Positions 55,195 to 64,000 are shown, numbered from the stretch's first letter. The stretch: 64,000 nt of DNA from Streptomyces thermolilacinus SPC6 (GCF_000478605.2 NZ_ASHX02000001.1:4231001-4295000), one strand, 5' to 3'. Numbers and translations are program-made. Notes: generated by a model from the letters alone, not told the origin.

Positions 55195-55716
55195 TTGCGT
55201 CTGCGGACAGGCAGTGCCACCCGCCCGGTGTCCCTGCTCCTGTCGGCCGTTCTCGCGGCCGCGACGCTCACCGGCTGCGCGCTGCTGGAACTGGGCCGGG
55301 ACTGCGAGGGGACCGACGGCCGGGTGAAGGAGGTGACGGCGCTCGGCATCCTCGACACCCGGCCCGAAGGGGCCACCGTCGCCCGGGGGTTCGAGGAGGT
55401 GGACGCGGGCTGCTGGGCCGACAGCGGCGACGTCGTGGTGTACGCCGACCGGACGCACGCCTTCCCCGGCACCCGGGCCGACGTGGCCGCGCACTACCGG
55501 ACGGAGGCGGTACGGGACGGATGGGTTCCGGCCCCGGACGCCCTGCCCGGCGAACTGTGCTTCACCAGGGACGGCATGGCCCTGTCGGTCGTCTTCCTCA
55601 CCGCCGAGCGCCTTCAGGAGGACGGTCACGGAAGCCGCCCCGACCTCACCACCGGGGCCGGATACTCGGTCGGCGTCGACGCGTACGTGAACGACGGTGC
55701 CGCTGCGGGCTGCTGA
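55195..55716 (+). CDS. Small lipoprotein, unknown
   Basis: 173 residues from a TTG at 55195 with GGAG 6 bases upstream; earlier starts in the frame run through the pseudogene. Lipobox LTGC (Cys near residue 27) after a short hydrophobic core. The mature domain has three further cysteines (GRDCEG, AGCWAD, ELCFTR) and a C-terminal Cys. Family not recognised. Confidence 0.75.
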   Translation: MRLRTGSATRPVSLLLSAVLAAATLTGCALLELGRDCEGTDGRVKEVTALGILDTRPEGATVARGFEEVDAGCWADSGDVVVYADRTHAFPGTRADVAAHYRTEAVRDGWVPAPDALPGELCFTRDGMALSVVFLTAERLQEDGHGSRPDLTTGAGYSVGVDAYVNDGAAAGC

Positions 55717-55738
55717 CGGCCCCTGTTATCGTGCGCCG

Positions 55739-56173
55739 ATGTCAACGATCACGCAGTTCCAAGTGACCTTCGACTGCGCGGAGCCCGCGCGTCTCGCCGC
55801 CTTCTGGTGCGAGGTGCTGGGGTACGTCGTGCCTCCGGTCCCGGAGGGCTTCGCCACGTGGGAGGAGTACCACCGCTCGCTGCCGCCCGAGGAGCAGGTG
55901 GTCTACTTCGCGTGCACTGATCCCGCAGGCGTGCGCCCGCGCCTGCTCTTTCAGCGGGTTCCCGAGGGCAAGGTCGTCAAGAACCGGCTGCACCTCGACG
56001 TGCGGGCCGGTGCCGGGCTCGTGGGTGAGGAGCGCCTTGCCACACTCGAGGCCGAGTGCGCCCGACTGGTCGCGCTGGGGGCGGTACATGTGCGAACGAT
56101 GCTTGCCGACGGCGAGAACGAGTCCTGCATCGTGATGCAGGACATCGAGGGCAACGAGTTCTGCCTCGACTGA
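55739..56173 (+). CDS. VOC-superfamily (glyoxalase-like) protein
   Basis: 144 residues, one glyoxalase-like domain: QVTFDCAEPARLAAFWCEVLGY at the start and MQDIEGNEFCLD at the end, with RLHLDVRAG in the middle, a layout typical of actinomycete glyoxalase_6-type proteins. The ATG follows GTTATCGTGCGCCG, with a TTATCG near -10 spacing, so it may be leaderless; the GTG 42 bases earlier lies within the previous gene. Substrate unknown. Confidence 0.86.
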   Translation: MSTITQFQVTFDCAEPARLAAFWCEVLGYVVPPVPEGFATWEEYHRSLPPEEQVVYFACTDPAGVRPRLLFQRVPEGKVVKNRLHLDVRAGAGLVGEERLATLEAECARLVALGAVHVRTMLADGENESCIVMQDIEGNEFCLD

Positions 56174-56493
56174 ACCCGCCGGGGCGGCTGCGAGGTGCGG
56201 AGCCGTCCCCCGGACCCCTCAGGCCCGCACGCGGGGAACGGCCCTCGGGGGCTGCGCGATGCCTTGGACCGCACCGGCACCAGGCAAGCCCGTGCGGTAC
56301 ACGCACCCCCGAAGCCAAACCTGACGTGCGTCCCTGGGGGTAGATCACCAGCCTGTACCAGGCCGGTGGCGGGGATCGGGTTCGTCCTGATCACCCTCGC
56401 CGGGAGGTTCCCCAGGGCTCGTCCTTCGACTAGACCGGTGCCGCGTCGGGTGGCGAGGCCCCGCCACGCCGTGACGGGCCGCGGTTCACGCGG
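56174..56493. other. Gap between converging genes, nothing recognised
   Basis: 320 bases of mixed, somewhat less GC-biased sequence. No frame with good start and codon use; weak complementary pieces (CACCGGCACCAGGC and GCCTGTACCAGGCCGGTG) might form structure. Confidence 0.45.
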
Positions 56494-56712
56494 TCACGGC
56501 AGGTCGCCGTTGCGGAGGGACGTGATGAACGCGGACCAGGGCCCGGCGGGGAAGAGGAGCGCGGGGCCCTGGGGGGTTTTGGAGTCGCGGACGGGGATGC
56601 CGGAGGGGTGGTCATCCAGCACCTCGACGCAGCTGTCTGAATTCGGACCGCTGTACGACGACTTGCGCCAGCCGTGCAGTGCGGAAGCGTCGAGGATGCT
56701 GTGGTCAGTCAT
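56494..56712 (-). CDS. DUF397 protein, partner of the XRE regulator
   Basis: 72 residues: GWRKSSYSGPNSDSCVEV, VRDSKTPQGPALLFPAGPWSAFI, the full DUF397 pattern. It starts 8 bases before the XRE stop, so the two are translationally coupled. Such pairs are very common in streptomycetes and are related to BldB/WhiJ-type developmental control; one model is that the small protein modulates the regulator. Confidence 0.92.
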   Translation of the reverse strand: MTDHSILDASALHGWRKSSYSGPNSDSCVEVLDDHPSGIPVRDSKTPQGPALLFPAGPWSAFITSLRNGDLP

Positions 56713-57499
56713 GGTGCCCGTAGTCCTTAGCGATTGTCCGCAACATGGCCAGCGACGCCTTCAGGGAGAGGGCGTCGCTCAGGGCCAGATCGTAGATGCC
56801 TTGCAGCTGTGCCACTACGGCCGGTGAGTCGTGCAGTTTGCCGGTGTGGTGCGCTTCTGTGTAAGCCGTTGGAGGTTGGTCCTCGAACCACATGAGCGTC
56901 AGCAAGCCTTGGCGGATCGGATGCGGCCCCGCGTCGTCGGAAAGTACATGCACACGGATGCGACCGGCTTCCCCCAGGCGGACGATGTGCATCGTCTGCT
57001 CGGCCATGACCTCGGGCCCGCCAATCGGGCGACGCAGCACCGCCTCGTCCAGCAGCGCCCACACTACGGGCGTCACCGGGTTGTCGAGGACCTTTGCTCG
57101 CTTGAGGCGTGTGACGACGTGCTTGTCACGTTCCTCGTCAGTCCTGGGAGGGAATCTCATGCCGAGAACTTCCTCTGCGTACCGCCGCGTCTGAAGGATT
57201 CCGGGCACGTACACGGGGGCGTACTCCCGGATCATCGTCGCCTGCTGTTCGAGCACTCGGGCGGGCTCGAAGTAGTCCGCGACTGTCTTGTCGTCCTCCG
57301 GCAGGAAGCTGCTGAGGACGTTTCCCGTGTTCAGGGCCCTGTCCAGGCGGCGGGCGTCCTCTCGGGACGGGACGCGGCGGCCCGCTTCGATGTGGGCGAT
57401 GTGCGAACGGGTCATGACCGCGGTCTCGGCAAGCTGCTGTTGGGTGAGGCCCGCAGCCTCCCGTTGGGCCTTCAACCACTCCCCATAGATGTTGCTCAT
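56705..57499 (-). CDS. XRE-family regulator with DUF5753 domain
   Basis: 264 residues. N-terminal HTH at about 6-60 (LKAQREAAGLTQQQLAETAVMTRSHIAHIEAGRRVP) and C-terminal DUF5753 (ATMIREYAPVYVPGILQTRRYAEEVL; VHVLSDDAGPH; FEDQPPTAYTEAHHTG). ATG at 57499 chosen over the TTG at 57505 because GGGAG is 6 bases upstream of it. First gene of a two-gene operon with DUF397; an inverted repeat lies 13 bases upstream and probably is its operator. Confidence 0.94.
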   Translation of the reverse strand: MSNIYGEWLKAQREAAGLTQQQLAETAVMTRSHIAHIEAGRRVPSREDARRLDRALNTGNVLSSFLPEDDKTVADYFEPARVLEQQATMIREYAPVYVPGILQTRRYAEEVLGMRFPPRTDEERDKHVVTRLKRAKVLDNPVTPVVWALLDEAVLRRPIGGPEVMAEQTMHIVRLGEAGRIRVHVLSDDAGPHPIRQGLLTLMWFEDQPPTAYTEAHHTGKLHDSPAVVAQLQGIYDLALSDALSLKASLAMLRTIAKDYGHHD

Positions 57500-57511
57500 C
57501 GTCAACTCCCT

Positions 57512-57532
57512 TGTGACAAATGATCTGTCACA
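57512..57532. promoter_or_regulatory. Candidate operator of the XRE/DUF397 module
   Basis: TGTGACA and TGTCACA, perfect 7-base arms 7 bases apart, in the AT-richest part of the intergenic region between the XRE gene and the divergent small genes. Confidence 0.72.
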
Positions 57533-57708
57533 TCGAAACCCCTGGTCAGCGTAGCCCAGCCGACTCCAGGCTGTGAGTGAATCGCTACAGAGCGAAGGCG
57601 CCCTCCAGGGCGTCCCGCTCGCTTCCGCCTGGGCCCGTACGCACAGGACCCCCGCGACCGCAGGAACGGCCCGGGGGCGTGGCCCTCAACTGACCAGGAG
57701 TTGACGAC

Positions 57709-58026
57709 GTGTCGCACTGTATCGCCCGCATCCTCGACCCGCTGCTGCGGCTGCTGTGGCCCGCGCCGCCCGCCCGCCATCGCGCGGTACCGTCCCCGGC
57801 CGCTCTGCCTGTCCGTACGTCGCCGCCGCTGCCGCCCCGGCCCACCCGCGCCCCGGAGCCGTACTACACGGGGGAGGACAGCGCGCTCGTCCGCCCGTAC
57901 CTGCTCGCCCACGAGCAGCGGGCCGAGGAGCGCCGCAGGCGGGCGCGGCGGCGGACGCTCTGGCTCGCCGTGCACGGCATCGACCTGGGCCCTCGCGTCA
58001 TCCACGGAATCGAGATCACGGCATGA
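57709..58026 (+). CDS. Small conserved basic protein, first of a pair
   Basis: 105 residues from a GTG with AGGAG about 8 bases upstream. N-terminus ILDPLLRLLWPAP is amphipathic, then a Pro/Ala-rich part and a conserved end ALVRPYLLAHEQRAEERRRR...LWLAVHGIDLGPRVIHG. No known domain. I recall similar genes next to XRE/DUF397 pairs in other streptomycetes. Its stop overlaps the start of the next gene as ATGA. Confidence 0.78.
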   Translation: MSHCIARILDPLLRLLWPAPPARHRAVPSPAALPVRTSPPLPPRPTRAPEPYYTGEDSALVRPYLLAHEQRAEERRRRARRRTLWLAVHGIDLGPRVIHGIEITA

Positions 58027-58340
58027 ACGACCACACCACCGGGACCGCCCGCCTGCTGCCCTGGACCGGCTCCGGGGGCAAGCCCTGCTACCTCATCGGC
58101 GACGGCAAGGGTTACATCTCCAAGGTCGCCGACCGGATCGAGAGCGTCCAGCTCGGCATGGCCGCCGAACTCCTGGGTCACGTGGCGGAGTTGCTGAGCG
58201 ACCGTAGGGCGACCTCCGACCAGCTGCGGTACGCCGTCGCCCGCATGGCCGAGTCGCTGCGGGACGTGCACCGCATCGCGGAGAGCCGAGGGGCGCGCTT
58301 GTCGGCGGAAGGCCCCGCCGAAGAGGCCGCGCCCGCGTAG
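58023..58340 (+). CDS. Small conserved protein, second of a pair
   Basis: 105 residues. Conserved core LLPWTGSGGKPCYLIGDGKGYISKVADRIE, then a helical region QLGMAAELLGHVAELLS and MAESLRDVHRIAESRGARL. Function unknown. Coupled to the previous gene by a 4-base overlap and converging on the PucR gene with a 4-base gap. Confidence 0.8.
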   Translation: MNDHTTGTARLLPWTGSGGKPCYLIGDGKGYISKVADRIESVQLGMAAELLGHVAELLSDRRATSDQLRYAVARMAESLRDVHRIAESRGARLSAEGPAEEAAPA

Positions 58341-58344
58341 GGCC

Positions 58345-59886
58345 TCACGCGCCGGGTCGTACGCGGCTCAGGGCGAACCACAGCTCCATGCGGGTCTGCG
58401 CGTCCTCCAGGTCCGCGTCCAGCAGGGCGGCGCAGCGGGCGACGCGCTGGCGGACCGTGTTGCGGTGGACGCCCAGGGCGGTCGCCGTGCGGTCCCAGCC
58501 GCCGTGCAGGGACAGCCAGACCCGCAGGGTCTCCAGCAGCGCCGGGCTGTCCAGGAGCGGGCCCAGCAGGGTGCGGGCGTGCGCGTCCGCCTCGGCCGGG
58601 TCCACCAGGGCGTCCAGGCCGCCCGGCCGGTGGCGGGCCAGGCCCGTGTGCGCGGCCTCCGCGCGGCGCAGGGCGCGGGCCGCCTGGGCGTCGGCGGCCT
58701 CCAGCGCGTCCGGGCCCGCCGGGGCGCTCACCCCCAGGGTCCAGCCCGGCTGCGGCGCCACCTCGCGGCCGACCGGGAGCAGCGCCCGTACCGTGCCCTC
58801 GGCGGCGTCCACGAGCGGGGTGCCCAGCGCGGGCGGCGGGGCCTGCGGGTCGCCCCCGCGCGCGTGGACCACCGTCCAGGGCGCGTCGCCCAGCAGCGGC
58901 GCCACCTCGTCGGGGCGGGCGCCCAGCAGGAGCCGTACCAGCGCGGCCGACCGGGTGGCCTCGTCGGCGCCCTGGTGGGGCGCGGTCAGCAGGGACAGCA
59001 GCACCATGGCCGTCTCGGCGATCCGCTGGTCGGCCTCCTCGTGCCGCGCCAGCGCCAGCCCGAGCGTCAGGCCCTCCCGGCCGGTGCCGAGGCTGTACGC
59101 GGCGAGCCGCACCTGACCGGAGGCGCCGGGCCCGCCCGTACCGCTGATACCGCCCGCGCCCGTGCCGCCCGCGCCCGGCACCGCGCCCGGCATCGTGTCC
59201 GCCGCCGACGACGGGCGCCGCTCCGCCCGCGCCACCACCGCCACCAGCCGGTCCAGCGCCGCCGCCTCCTCCGGGGTGAGCCCCCGTCCGGCCGCCGCGT
59301 ACTCGGTGCCGTCCGGCGCGTACAGCGCGGCCCGCCCGCCCAGCCGCCCCGCCAGCACCTTCAGCACCGCCGGTACGGGACCGGGCCGCGCGGCGGCGGT
59401 GGCCAGCGCCCGCTGCGCGTCCGTCACGCGGCGCAGCTCGTGCAGCCGCGCGTCCGCCATCAGCCGCCACACCGCCCGCGCGACCGCCGCGAACGTCGTG
59501 CCCGGCTCCACCTCCACCAGCGGCAGCCCGTGCCGCGCGCACGCCTCGGCCAGCGCGTCCGGCACCGTGTCGTACACCGGCGTCACGCCGAAGCCCAGCG
59601 CCGCCGCGCCCGCCCCGGCCGCCCGCGCCACGAACCGCTCCGGGTCCGCGCCCGCGTCCGCCAGCTGCACCCCCGCCGTGAGCAGCAGCTCCCCGCCCAG
59701 CAGGTACGGGTACGGGTCGGCCATCTCCGAGGTGTGCACCCAGTGCAGCTCCGTCGCCGGATCGCCCGCCACCAGCCGCAGCCCCAGCTCCGGCCGGGCC
59801 AGCAGCGCCGCCAGCCGCACCGGCGGGGCGAACGGCACCAGCGGCTCGCCCGGGGCCCCGTATCCCACCATGGACGCTTCCTCCAT
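58345..59886 (-). CDS. PucR-family transcriptional regulator
   Basis: 513 residues. N-terminal PucR domain ([46 protein letters not shown]), a GGDEF-like middle part interrupted by a Gly/Ala/Thr-rich insertion near 240-260, and the C-terminal HTH_30 domain ([33 protein letters not shown]). PucR regulators control purine, amine and amino acid use. Divergent from the agmatinase gene with a 121-base shared promoter region, so that gene is the likely target. Confidence 0.93.
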   Translation of the reverse strand: MEEASMVGYGAPGEPLVPFAPPVRLAALLARPELGLRLVAGDPATELHWVHTSEMADPYPYLLGGELLLTAGVQLADAGADPERFVARAAGAGAAALGFGVTPVYDTVPDALAEACARHGLPLVEVEPGTTFAAVARAVWRLMADARLHELRRVTDAQRALATAAARPGPVPAVLKVLAGRLGGRAALYAPDGTEYAAAGRGLTPEEAAALDRLVAVVARAERRPSSAADTMPGAVPGAGGTGAGGISGTGGPGASGQVRLAAYSLGTGREGLTLGLALARHEEADQRIAETAMVLLSLLTAPHQGADEATRSAALVRLLLGARPDEVAPLLGDAPWTVVHARGGDPQAPPPALGTPLVDAAEGTVRALLPVGREVAPQPGWTLGVSAPAGPDALEAADAQAARALRRAEAAHTGLARHRPGGLDALVDPAEADAHARTLLGPLLDSPALLETLRVWLSLHGGWDRTATALGVHRNTVRQRVARCAALLDADLEDAQTRMELWFALSRVRPGA

Positions 59887-60007
59887 ATCGCGACCCTCGA
59901 ATGGAAGAAACGTACACTTCTGCGGCGCTCCCGGCCCCCGTACCGTCGTCCTCATGGACGCCGTGTGTGTGACGTACGGCGCGAGCGCAGGAAAGAAGGC
60001 ACCCCAC

Positions 60008-60985
60008 ATGAGCAGCACCAGCGGCACCCCCCGCGGCCCCATCGACTCCTCCCGCGTCCCGCGCTACGCCGGCCCGGCGACGTTCGCCCGCCTGCCGCGC
60101 CTGGACGAGGTCGGCACCGCCGACGTCGCGGTCGTCGGCGTCCCCTTCGACTCGGGCGTCTCGTACCGGCCCGGCGCCCGCTTCGGCGGCAACGCGATCC
60201 GCGAGGCGTCCCGCCTGCTGCGCCCGTACAACCCGGCGCAGGACGCCTCGCCGTTCGCCCTCGCCCAGGTCGCGGACGGCGGCGACATCGCCGTCAACCC
60301 GTTCAACATCAACGAGGCCGTCGAGACCGTCGAGGCCGCCGCCGACGAGCTGCTCGGCACCGGCGCCCGCCTGATGACGCTCGGCGGCGACCACACGATC
60401 GCCCTGCCGCTCCTCCGCTCGGTCGCCAAGAAGCACGGCCCGGTCGCGCTGCTCCACTTCGACGCCCACCTCGACACGTGGGACACGTACTTCGGCGCCG
60501 AGTACACCCACGGCACGCCGTTCCGCCGGGCCGTCGAGGAGGGCATCCTCGACACGGAGGCGCTGTCCCACGTCGGTACGCGCGGCCCGCTGTACGGCAA
60601 GCAGGACCTGACGGACGACGAGAAGATGGGCTTCGGCATCGTCACGTCGGCGGACGTGTACCGGCGCGGCGCCGACGAGGTGGCCGACCAGCTGCGCCAG
60701 CGCATCGGCGACCGCCCGCTGTACATCTCCATCGACATCGACTGCCTGGACCCGGCCCACGCCCCGGGCACCGGCACGCCCGAGGCGGGCGGCATGACCT
60801 CCCGCGAGCTGCTGGAGATCCTGCGCGGCCTGGCCTCCTGCAACCTGGTCTCCGCCGACGTGGTGGAGGTCGCCCCGGCGTACGACCACGCCGAGATCAC
60901 CTCGGTCGCCGCGTCGCACACGGCGTACGAGCTGACGACGATCATGTCCCGCCAGATCGCGGCGGCCCGCTCCACCGACGCCTGA
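60008..60985 (+). CDS. speB: Agmatinase / ureohydrolase family enzyme
   Basis: 325 residues of the arginase fold with two Mn ions: [44 protein letters not shown] carry the six ligands. The family members release urea from agmatine, guanidinobutyrate or similar; which one is not decided by sequence, and actinomycete members have been shown to act on guanidinobutyrate in some cases. ATG has GAAGG 8-9 bases upstream. Followed by a ThDP enzyme. Confidence 0.92.
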   Translation: MSSTSGTPRGPIDSSRVPRYAGPATFARLPRLDEVGTADVAVVGVPFDSGVSYRPGARFGGNAIREASRLLRPYNPAQDASPFALAQVADGGDIAVNPFNINEAVETVEAAADELLGTGARLMTLGGDHTIALPLLRSVAKKHGPVALLHFDAHLDTWDTYFGAEYTHGTPFRRAVEEGILDTEALSHVGTRGPLYGKQDLTDDEKMGFGIVTSADVYRRGADEVADQLRQRIGDRPLYISIDIDCLDPAHAPGTGTPEAGGMTSRELLEILRGLASCNLVSADVVEVAPAYDHAEITSVAASHTAYELTTIMSRQIAAARSTDA

Positions 60986-61263
60986 CCGACGGGCCGGCGG
61001 CCGCGTCGGGCCGGTCGGCCAGACCGGTCGGACTGCTCGGTCCGGCCGGTCGGCCTGCTCGGTCCGGCCGGGCCCGGTCGGCTCGACGGCCCGGTGAGTC
61101 CGGTCGGCTCGACGGTCGGCCGGCTCGCCTGGTTGGCCGCGTCGGTCCAGCCGGCCCGGTCGGCTCGTCGGCGGAGGCGCGTTAGCCTCCAAGCGGCGCC
61201 GGACGCCTCGTATGGGTTCCGGCGCCGCCGTACCGCTTCCCGGAGGCCCGGAGGCCCGCCCGC
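60986..61263. repeat. GC-rich degenerate repeats between speB and the ThDP gene
   Basis: The stretch 60990-61175 is built from irregular copies of CGGTCGG, GGTCCGGCC and GGCTCGACGG. No coding frame is evident. A sequence GTTAGCCT near 61180 may be a -10 region for the next gene. Confidence 0.65.
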
Positions 61264-62952
61264 ATGACCCACGACCACGACCTCGTCCCGCGCCCCACCG
61301 CCGCGCAGACGGAAGCCGCGCTCACCCCCCCGCCCGGCCGCACCGGAGGGGACCTCGTCGTCGAGACCCTGCGCGGGCTCGGCGCGACCACCGTGTTCGG
61401 GCTGCCCGGGCAGCACGCGCTCGCCCTGTTCGACGCGCTCGGCCGCTCCGACCTCACGTACGTGGGCCTGCGGGTCGAGAACAACGCGGGCTTCGCCGCC
61501 GACGCGTACGGCCGGGTCACCGGCGAGGCCGCGCCGCTGCTGCTGTCCGCCGGGCCCGGCGCGCTGACCGCCCTGCCCGCCCTCCAGGAGGCCGCCGCCG
61601 CCTCCGCCCCGGTCGTCGCCATCGGCGCGCAGGTCCCCGCGCGGGGCCTGGGCGGCGGGCGCCACGGGTACCTGCACGAACTGCGCGAACAGCAGGCGTC
61701 GTTCCGCGACATCGTGAAGTCCGTGCACCAGGCCCGTACGGCCTCGCAGATCCCCTCCGCCGTCGCCGCGGCCTGGGAGTCGGCGCTGACCGCCCCGCAC
61801 GGGCCCGTGTGGGTGGAGATCCCCGCCGACGTGCTCGCCGCGCCGACGGACGTGCCGGTCGTCACCGCGCCCGACGCGACCCCGCACGAGCTGGTGCCCC
61901 GCCCGGAGCTGACCGCGCTGGCGGCGCACTGGCTGTCGCGCGCCGAGCGCCCGGTGATCGTCGCGGGCGGCGGGGTCGTACGGTCGGACGCCTCCGGGAA
62001 GCTGCGGGCGCTGGCGGAGCGGCTGTCGGCGCCGGTCGTGACGACGTTCGGCGGCAAGGGCGCCTTCCCCTGGGAGCATCCGCTGTCCCTCCAGTCGTGG
62101 CTGGAGGACCGGCACACCACCGACTTCCTCCAGGACGCGGACGTCCTGCTGGTCGTCGGCTCGGGGCTCGGCGAACTGTCGTCGAACTACCACACGTTCC
62201 GGCCGCGCGGTCGGGTCGTGCAGATCGAGGCGGACCTCGGGAAACTGGAGTCCAACCACCCGGCGCTCGGCATCCACGCGGACGCCCGCCTCGCCCTGTC
62301 GGCGCTGCTGGAGACGGTGGAGGAGCGCCACGACCCGGCGGCGCCGGAGCGCGTACGGGAAGTGCTGGCAGCCGTCCTGGAGCGGATCGACGCGCAGGGG
62401 CTCACCCTGGAGCGGCAGGTGCTCGCGTCCGTGCGCGGCGCGCTGCCCGACACGGCGCCGTCCTTCTGGGACATGACGATCCTGGCGTACTGGGCGTGGT
62501 CGGCGTTCGACGCGCGGCGGCCCGGCACGATGCACTCGGCGCAGGGCGCGGGCGGCCTCGGCTACGCCTACCCGGCCGCGCTCGGCGCCGCCGCGGCCGA
62601 CCCGGACAGCCCGGTGCTGGCCGTGTCGGGCGACGGCGGAGCCCTGTACTCGGTCGCCGAACTGGCGACGGCCCGCCAGCACGACCTGCCAGTGACCTGG
62701 CTGATCGTGGACGACGGCGGCTACGGCATCCTGCGCGAGTACATGACGGACACGTACGGCGGGGCCACGGGCACGGAGCTGGCGCGGCCCGACTTCGTGG
62801 CGCTGGCCGAGTCGTTCGGTGTCCCGGCGAAGCGGACCACGCCGGAGGAGCTGGAGGGCGACCTGCGGGACGCGCTCAGGGCGCCCGGTCCGTCGGTGGT
62901 GGTGCTCCCGGCGGTCCTCCGCATGTTCGCGCCGACCCACACGGAGGACTGA
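61264..62952 (+). CDS. Thiamine diphosphate-dependent enzyme of the acetolactate synthase type
   Basis: 562 residues with the three-domain ThDP layout: GLGATTVFGLPGQHALALFDAL and VENNAGFAADAYGRVTG (catalytic Glu region) in the Pyr domain, a central domain, and a PP domain with SGDGGALYSVAELATA. The cofactor motif normally GDG-x26-NN ends here in VDDGGYG, both Asn being Asp, unlike most acetolactate synthases. So the reaction may be a decarboxylase or other lyase. GGAGG lies 9 bases before the ATG. Same direction as speB, possibly one pathway. Confidence 0.88.
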   Translation: MTHDHDLVPRPTAAQTEAALTPPPGRTGGDLVVETLRGLGATTVFGLPGQHALALFDALGRSDLTYVGLRVENNAGFAADAYGRVTGEAAPLLLSAGPGALTALPALQEAAAASAPVVAIGAQVPARGLGGGRHGYLHELREQQASFRDIVKSVHQARTASQIPSAVAAAWESALTAPHGPVWVEIPADVLAAPTDVPVVTAPDATPHELVPRPELTALAAHWLSRAERPVIVAGGGVVRSDASGKLRALAERLSAPVVTTFGGKGAFPWEHPLSLQSWLEDRHTTDFLQDADVLLVVGSGLGELSSNYHTFRPRGRVVQIEADLGKLESNHPALGIHADARLALSALLETVEERHDPAAPERVREVLAAVLERIDAQGLTLERQVLASVRGALPDTAPSFWDMTILAYWAWSAFDARRPGTMHSAQGAGGLGYAYPAALGAAAADPDSPVLAVSGDGGALYSVAELATARQHDLPVTWLIVDDGGYGILREYMTDTYGGATGTELARPDFVALAESFGVPAKRTTPEELEGDLRDALRAPGPSVVVLPAVLRMFAPTHTED

Positions 62953-62977
62953 CGGGCTGCCAGGTGGGGCCGGGCCC

Positions 62978-63823
62978 CTACCAGATGGCCTCGACCCACT
63001 CCGGGTGGTCGATGAACGGGTTCCGGTTGTGCTGGTACTTGCCGTGGATCAGGTCGTTGCGCTTGCGCTCGAACGCGTCCGGCGGGTCCTGCTCGTTCCA
63101 CTGCTTCAGCACGGACAGGCGGCCGTGGAGCGGGGCCGTGCCGTTGGTGACGGAGTCGTTGGGCTCCAGGTCCGGCCAGCCGTCGGTGCCCTCGTAGCGG
63201 ACGGCCATGTACAGGATCATGCGGGCCACGTCGCCCTTGTCGGCGGCGCGGGGCTCGAAGCTGTTGGAGTCGGTGTAGCTGCCGGGGGCGCCGCTGACCG
63301 GGCTGCCGCCCATGTCGAAGTCCTTGTTGCCGCGGATGCTGTTGACCTGGACGTCGGCCGGGCGCAGGTGGTGGAGGTCGGTGCCGGGGCCGGTGGAGGT
63401 GCCGAAGTCGCCGTGGGACTTGGCCCACACGTGCTCGCGGTTCCAGTCGCCGAGGTCGCCGCCGCTCAGGGACTTGGAGCGGGAGGTGCCGCTGTAGAGG
63501 AGGCGGACGTTGGCGCTGTTGGCCGGGTCCTCGTCGGTCTCCTTCAGGGCCGTCCAGACCGCCGAGTACGAGATCTTCGTCTGGTCGCGGATGATCGAGT
63601 GCAGGGCGCTCTTGAGGCTGGTGCCGGTCTTGCCGATGGCGGGCGCGTAGTACGTGTCGTCGTACGCGGACACGGTGGTCGTGGCCGTGGTGGTGGCCGA
63701 GGCCGTCGCCTCGGGGGCCGGGGCCGCTGCGGCGCCCGGGACGGTGACACCCACGAGCACGGCGACGGTGGCCAGGACGGGAAGCCTCCAGCGGCGTGCG
63801 GAGGCGGCCGGGGTTGACGGCAT
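62978..63823 (-). CDS. Secreted endonuclease I family nuclease
   Basis: 281 residues. Signal peptide in about 1-33 (LATVAVLVGVTVPGAAAAP). The mature part has the endonuclease I (NucM/EndA-like) active site: GDWNREHVWAKSHGDFG and TDLHHLRPADVQVNSIRGNK, including the beta-beta-alpha-metal His and Asn. Cleaves DNA or RNA outside the cell, for nutrients or during mycelial lysis. Converges on the ThDP gene with a 25-base gap. Confidence 0.93.
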   Translation of the reverse strand: MPSTPAASARRWRLPVLATVAVLVGVTVPGAAAAPAPEATASATTTATTTVSAYDDTYYAPAIGKTGTSLKSALHSIIRDQTKISYSAVWTALKETDEDPANSANVRLLYSGTSRSKSLSGGDLGDWNREHVWAKSHGDFGTSTGPGTDLHHLRPADVQVNSIRGNKDFDMGGSPVSGAPGSYTDSNSFEPRAADKGDVARMILYMAVRYEGTDGWPDLEPNDSVTNGTAPLHGRLSVLKQWNEQDPPDAFERKRNDLIHGKYQHNRNPFIDHPEWVEAIW

Positions 63824-63959
63824 GGGGAGTCCTTTCCCGAGGTGGGGACACGGGGGAACGTTTCGGCGATCTACGCGAGTTGACCGCTGGGCAAGGGGAG
63901 AGTGCCATGCCTGTGGCTACACGCGTGTGAACGGGACGGGTCGGTCCTGTGTCATTGTC

Positions 63960-64000
63960 ATGGACGTGTCGATCTGGCCGAAAGGGGCCCCTGTGAACTG
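63960..64000 (+). CDS. Possible start of a further gene (cut by window edge)
   Basis: An ATG at 63960 and a GTG at 63993 are in frame; AAAGGGG sits 5-6 bases before the GTG, which makes the GTG the better start. Only a few codons are inside the window, so nothing can be said about the product. Confidence 0.3.
   Translation, partial: MDVSIWPKGAPVN

Overview
The window is chromosomal DNA from a Streptomyces or very close relative. The evidence is a high-GC sequence with strong third-position GC bias, many GTG and TTG starts, an adpA gene carrying a TTA codon, a complete ceb (cellobiose/cellotriose uptake) operon, a desABCD desferrioxamine operon, and several XRE/DUF397 genes. No rRNA, CRISPR array, prophage or plasmid origin was seen. 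One tRNA (His) and one insertion sequence are present.

Layout, left to right. 1-587: N-terminal part of a Ser/Thr kinase. 0.8-2.3 kb: secreted CBM2-GH18 protein. 2.6-9.3 kb: bglC, cebG, cebF and cebE (all minus) and divergent cebR, with palindromic TGGGAGCGCTCCCA operators. 9.5-13.2 kb: two VOC proteins, a TetR/DUF1348 divergent pair with twin operators, and an IS5-like element that carries a small passenger gene. 13.4-23.5 kb: plant-polysaccharide island with GH6 and GH48 cellulases (divergent, sharing two CebR-type boxes), a GH74 xyloglucanase and a PL11 rhamnogalacturonan lyase. 23.6-27.9 kb: a lone DUF397 protein, tRNA-His, oligoribonuclease, adpA and a universal stress protein. 28.1-34.1 kb: esterase, flavin monooxygenase, a secreted triplicate-repeat protein, glmS, a small conserved gene with a possible DasR box upstream, and a small exported protein. 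34.5-41.7 kb: desDCBA, a siderophore-interacting reductase and desE, under two iron boxes. 42.0-48.4 kb: leucine-catabolism cluster (acyl-CoA dehydrogenase, HMG-CoA lyase, biotin carboxylase and carboxyltransferase) with a divergent TetR gene. 48.5-55.7 kb: small exported proteins, a phosphatase-like protein, TesB, another acyl-CoA dehydrogenase, a membrane-tethered HTH protein and a broken ABC ATPase. 55.7-58.3 kb: VOC protein and a four-gene XRE/DUF397/small-protein module. 58.3-63.8 kb: PucR regulator, agmatinase-family hydrolase, ThDP enzyme and secreted endonuclease.

How the genes fit together. Secreted GH6 and GH48 release cello-oligomers from cellulose, while GH74 and PL11 open the hemicellulose and pectin around it. 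CebE-CebFG import the cellodextrins, using an ATPase encoded elsewhere (MsiK in known systems). BglC yields glucose and CebR represses the set through boxes found at five places here. From memory, in other streptomycetes cebR lies close to ornA and adpA. Here about 15 kb separates them, ending at tRNA-His, so the cellulase block looks like an addition to an otherwise conserved region.

The least explained items are the IS5-like element with three end-like sequences and a Cys/His-rich passenger, the XRE-DUF397-small-small module, the secreted WxC triple repeat protein, and long GC-rich or repetitive leaders inside the ceb and cellulase operons. All calls are from reading the sequence; no database search was possible.
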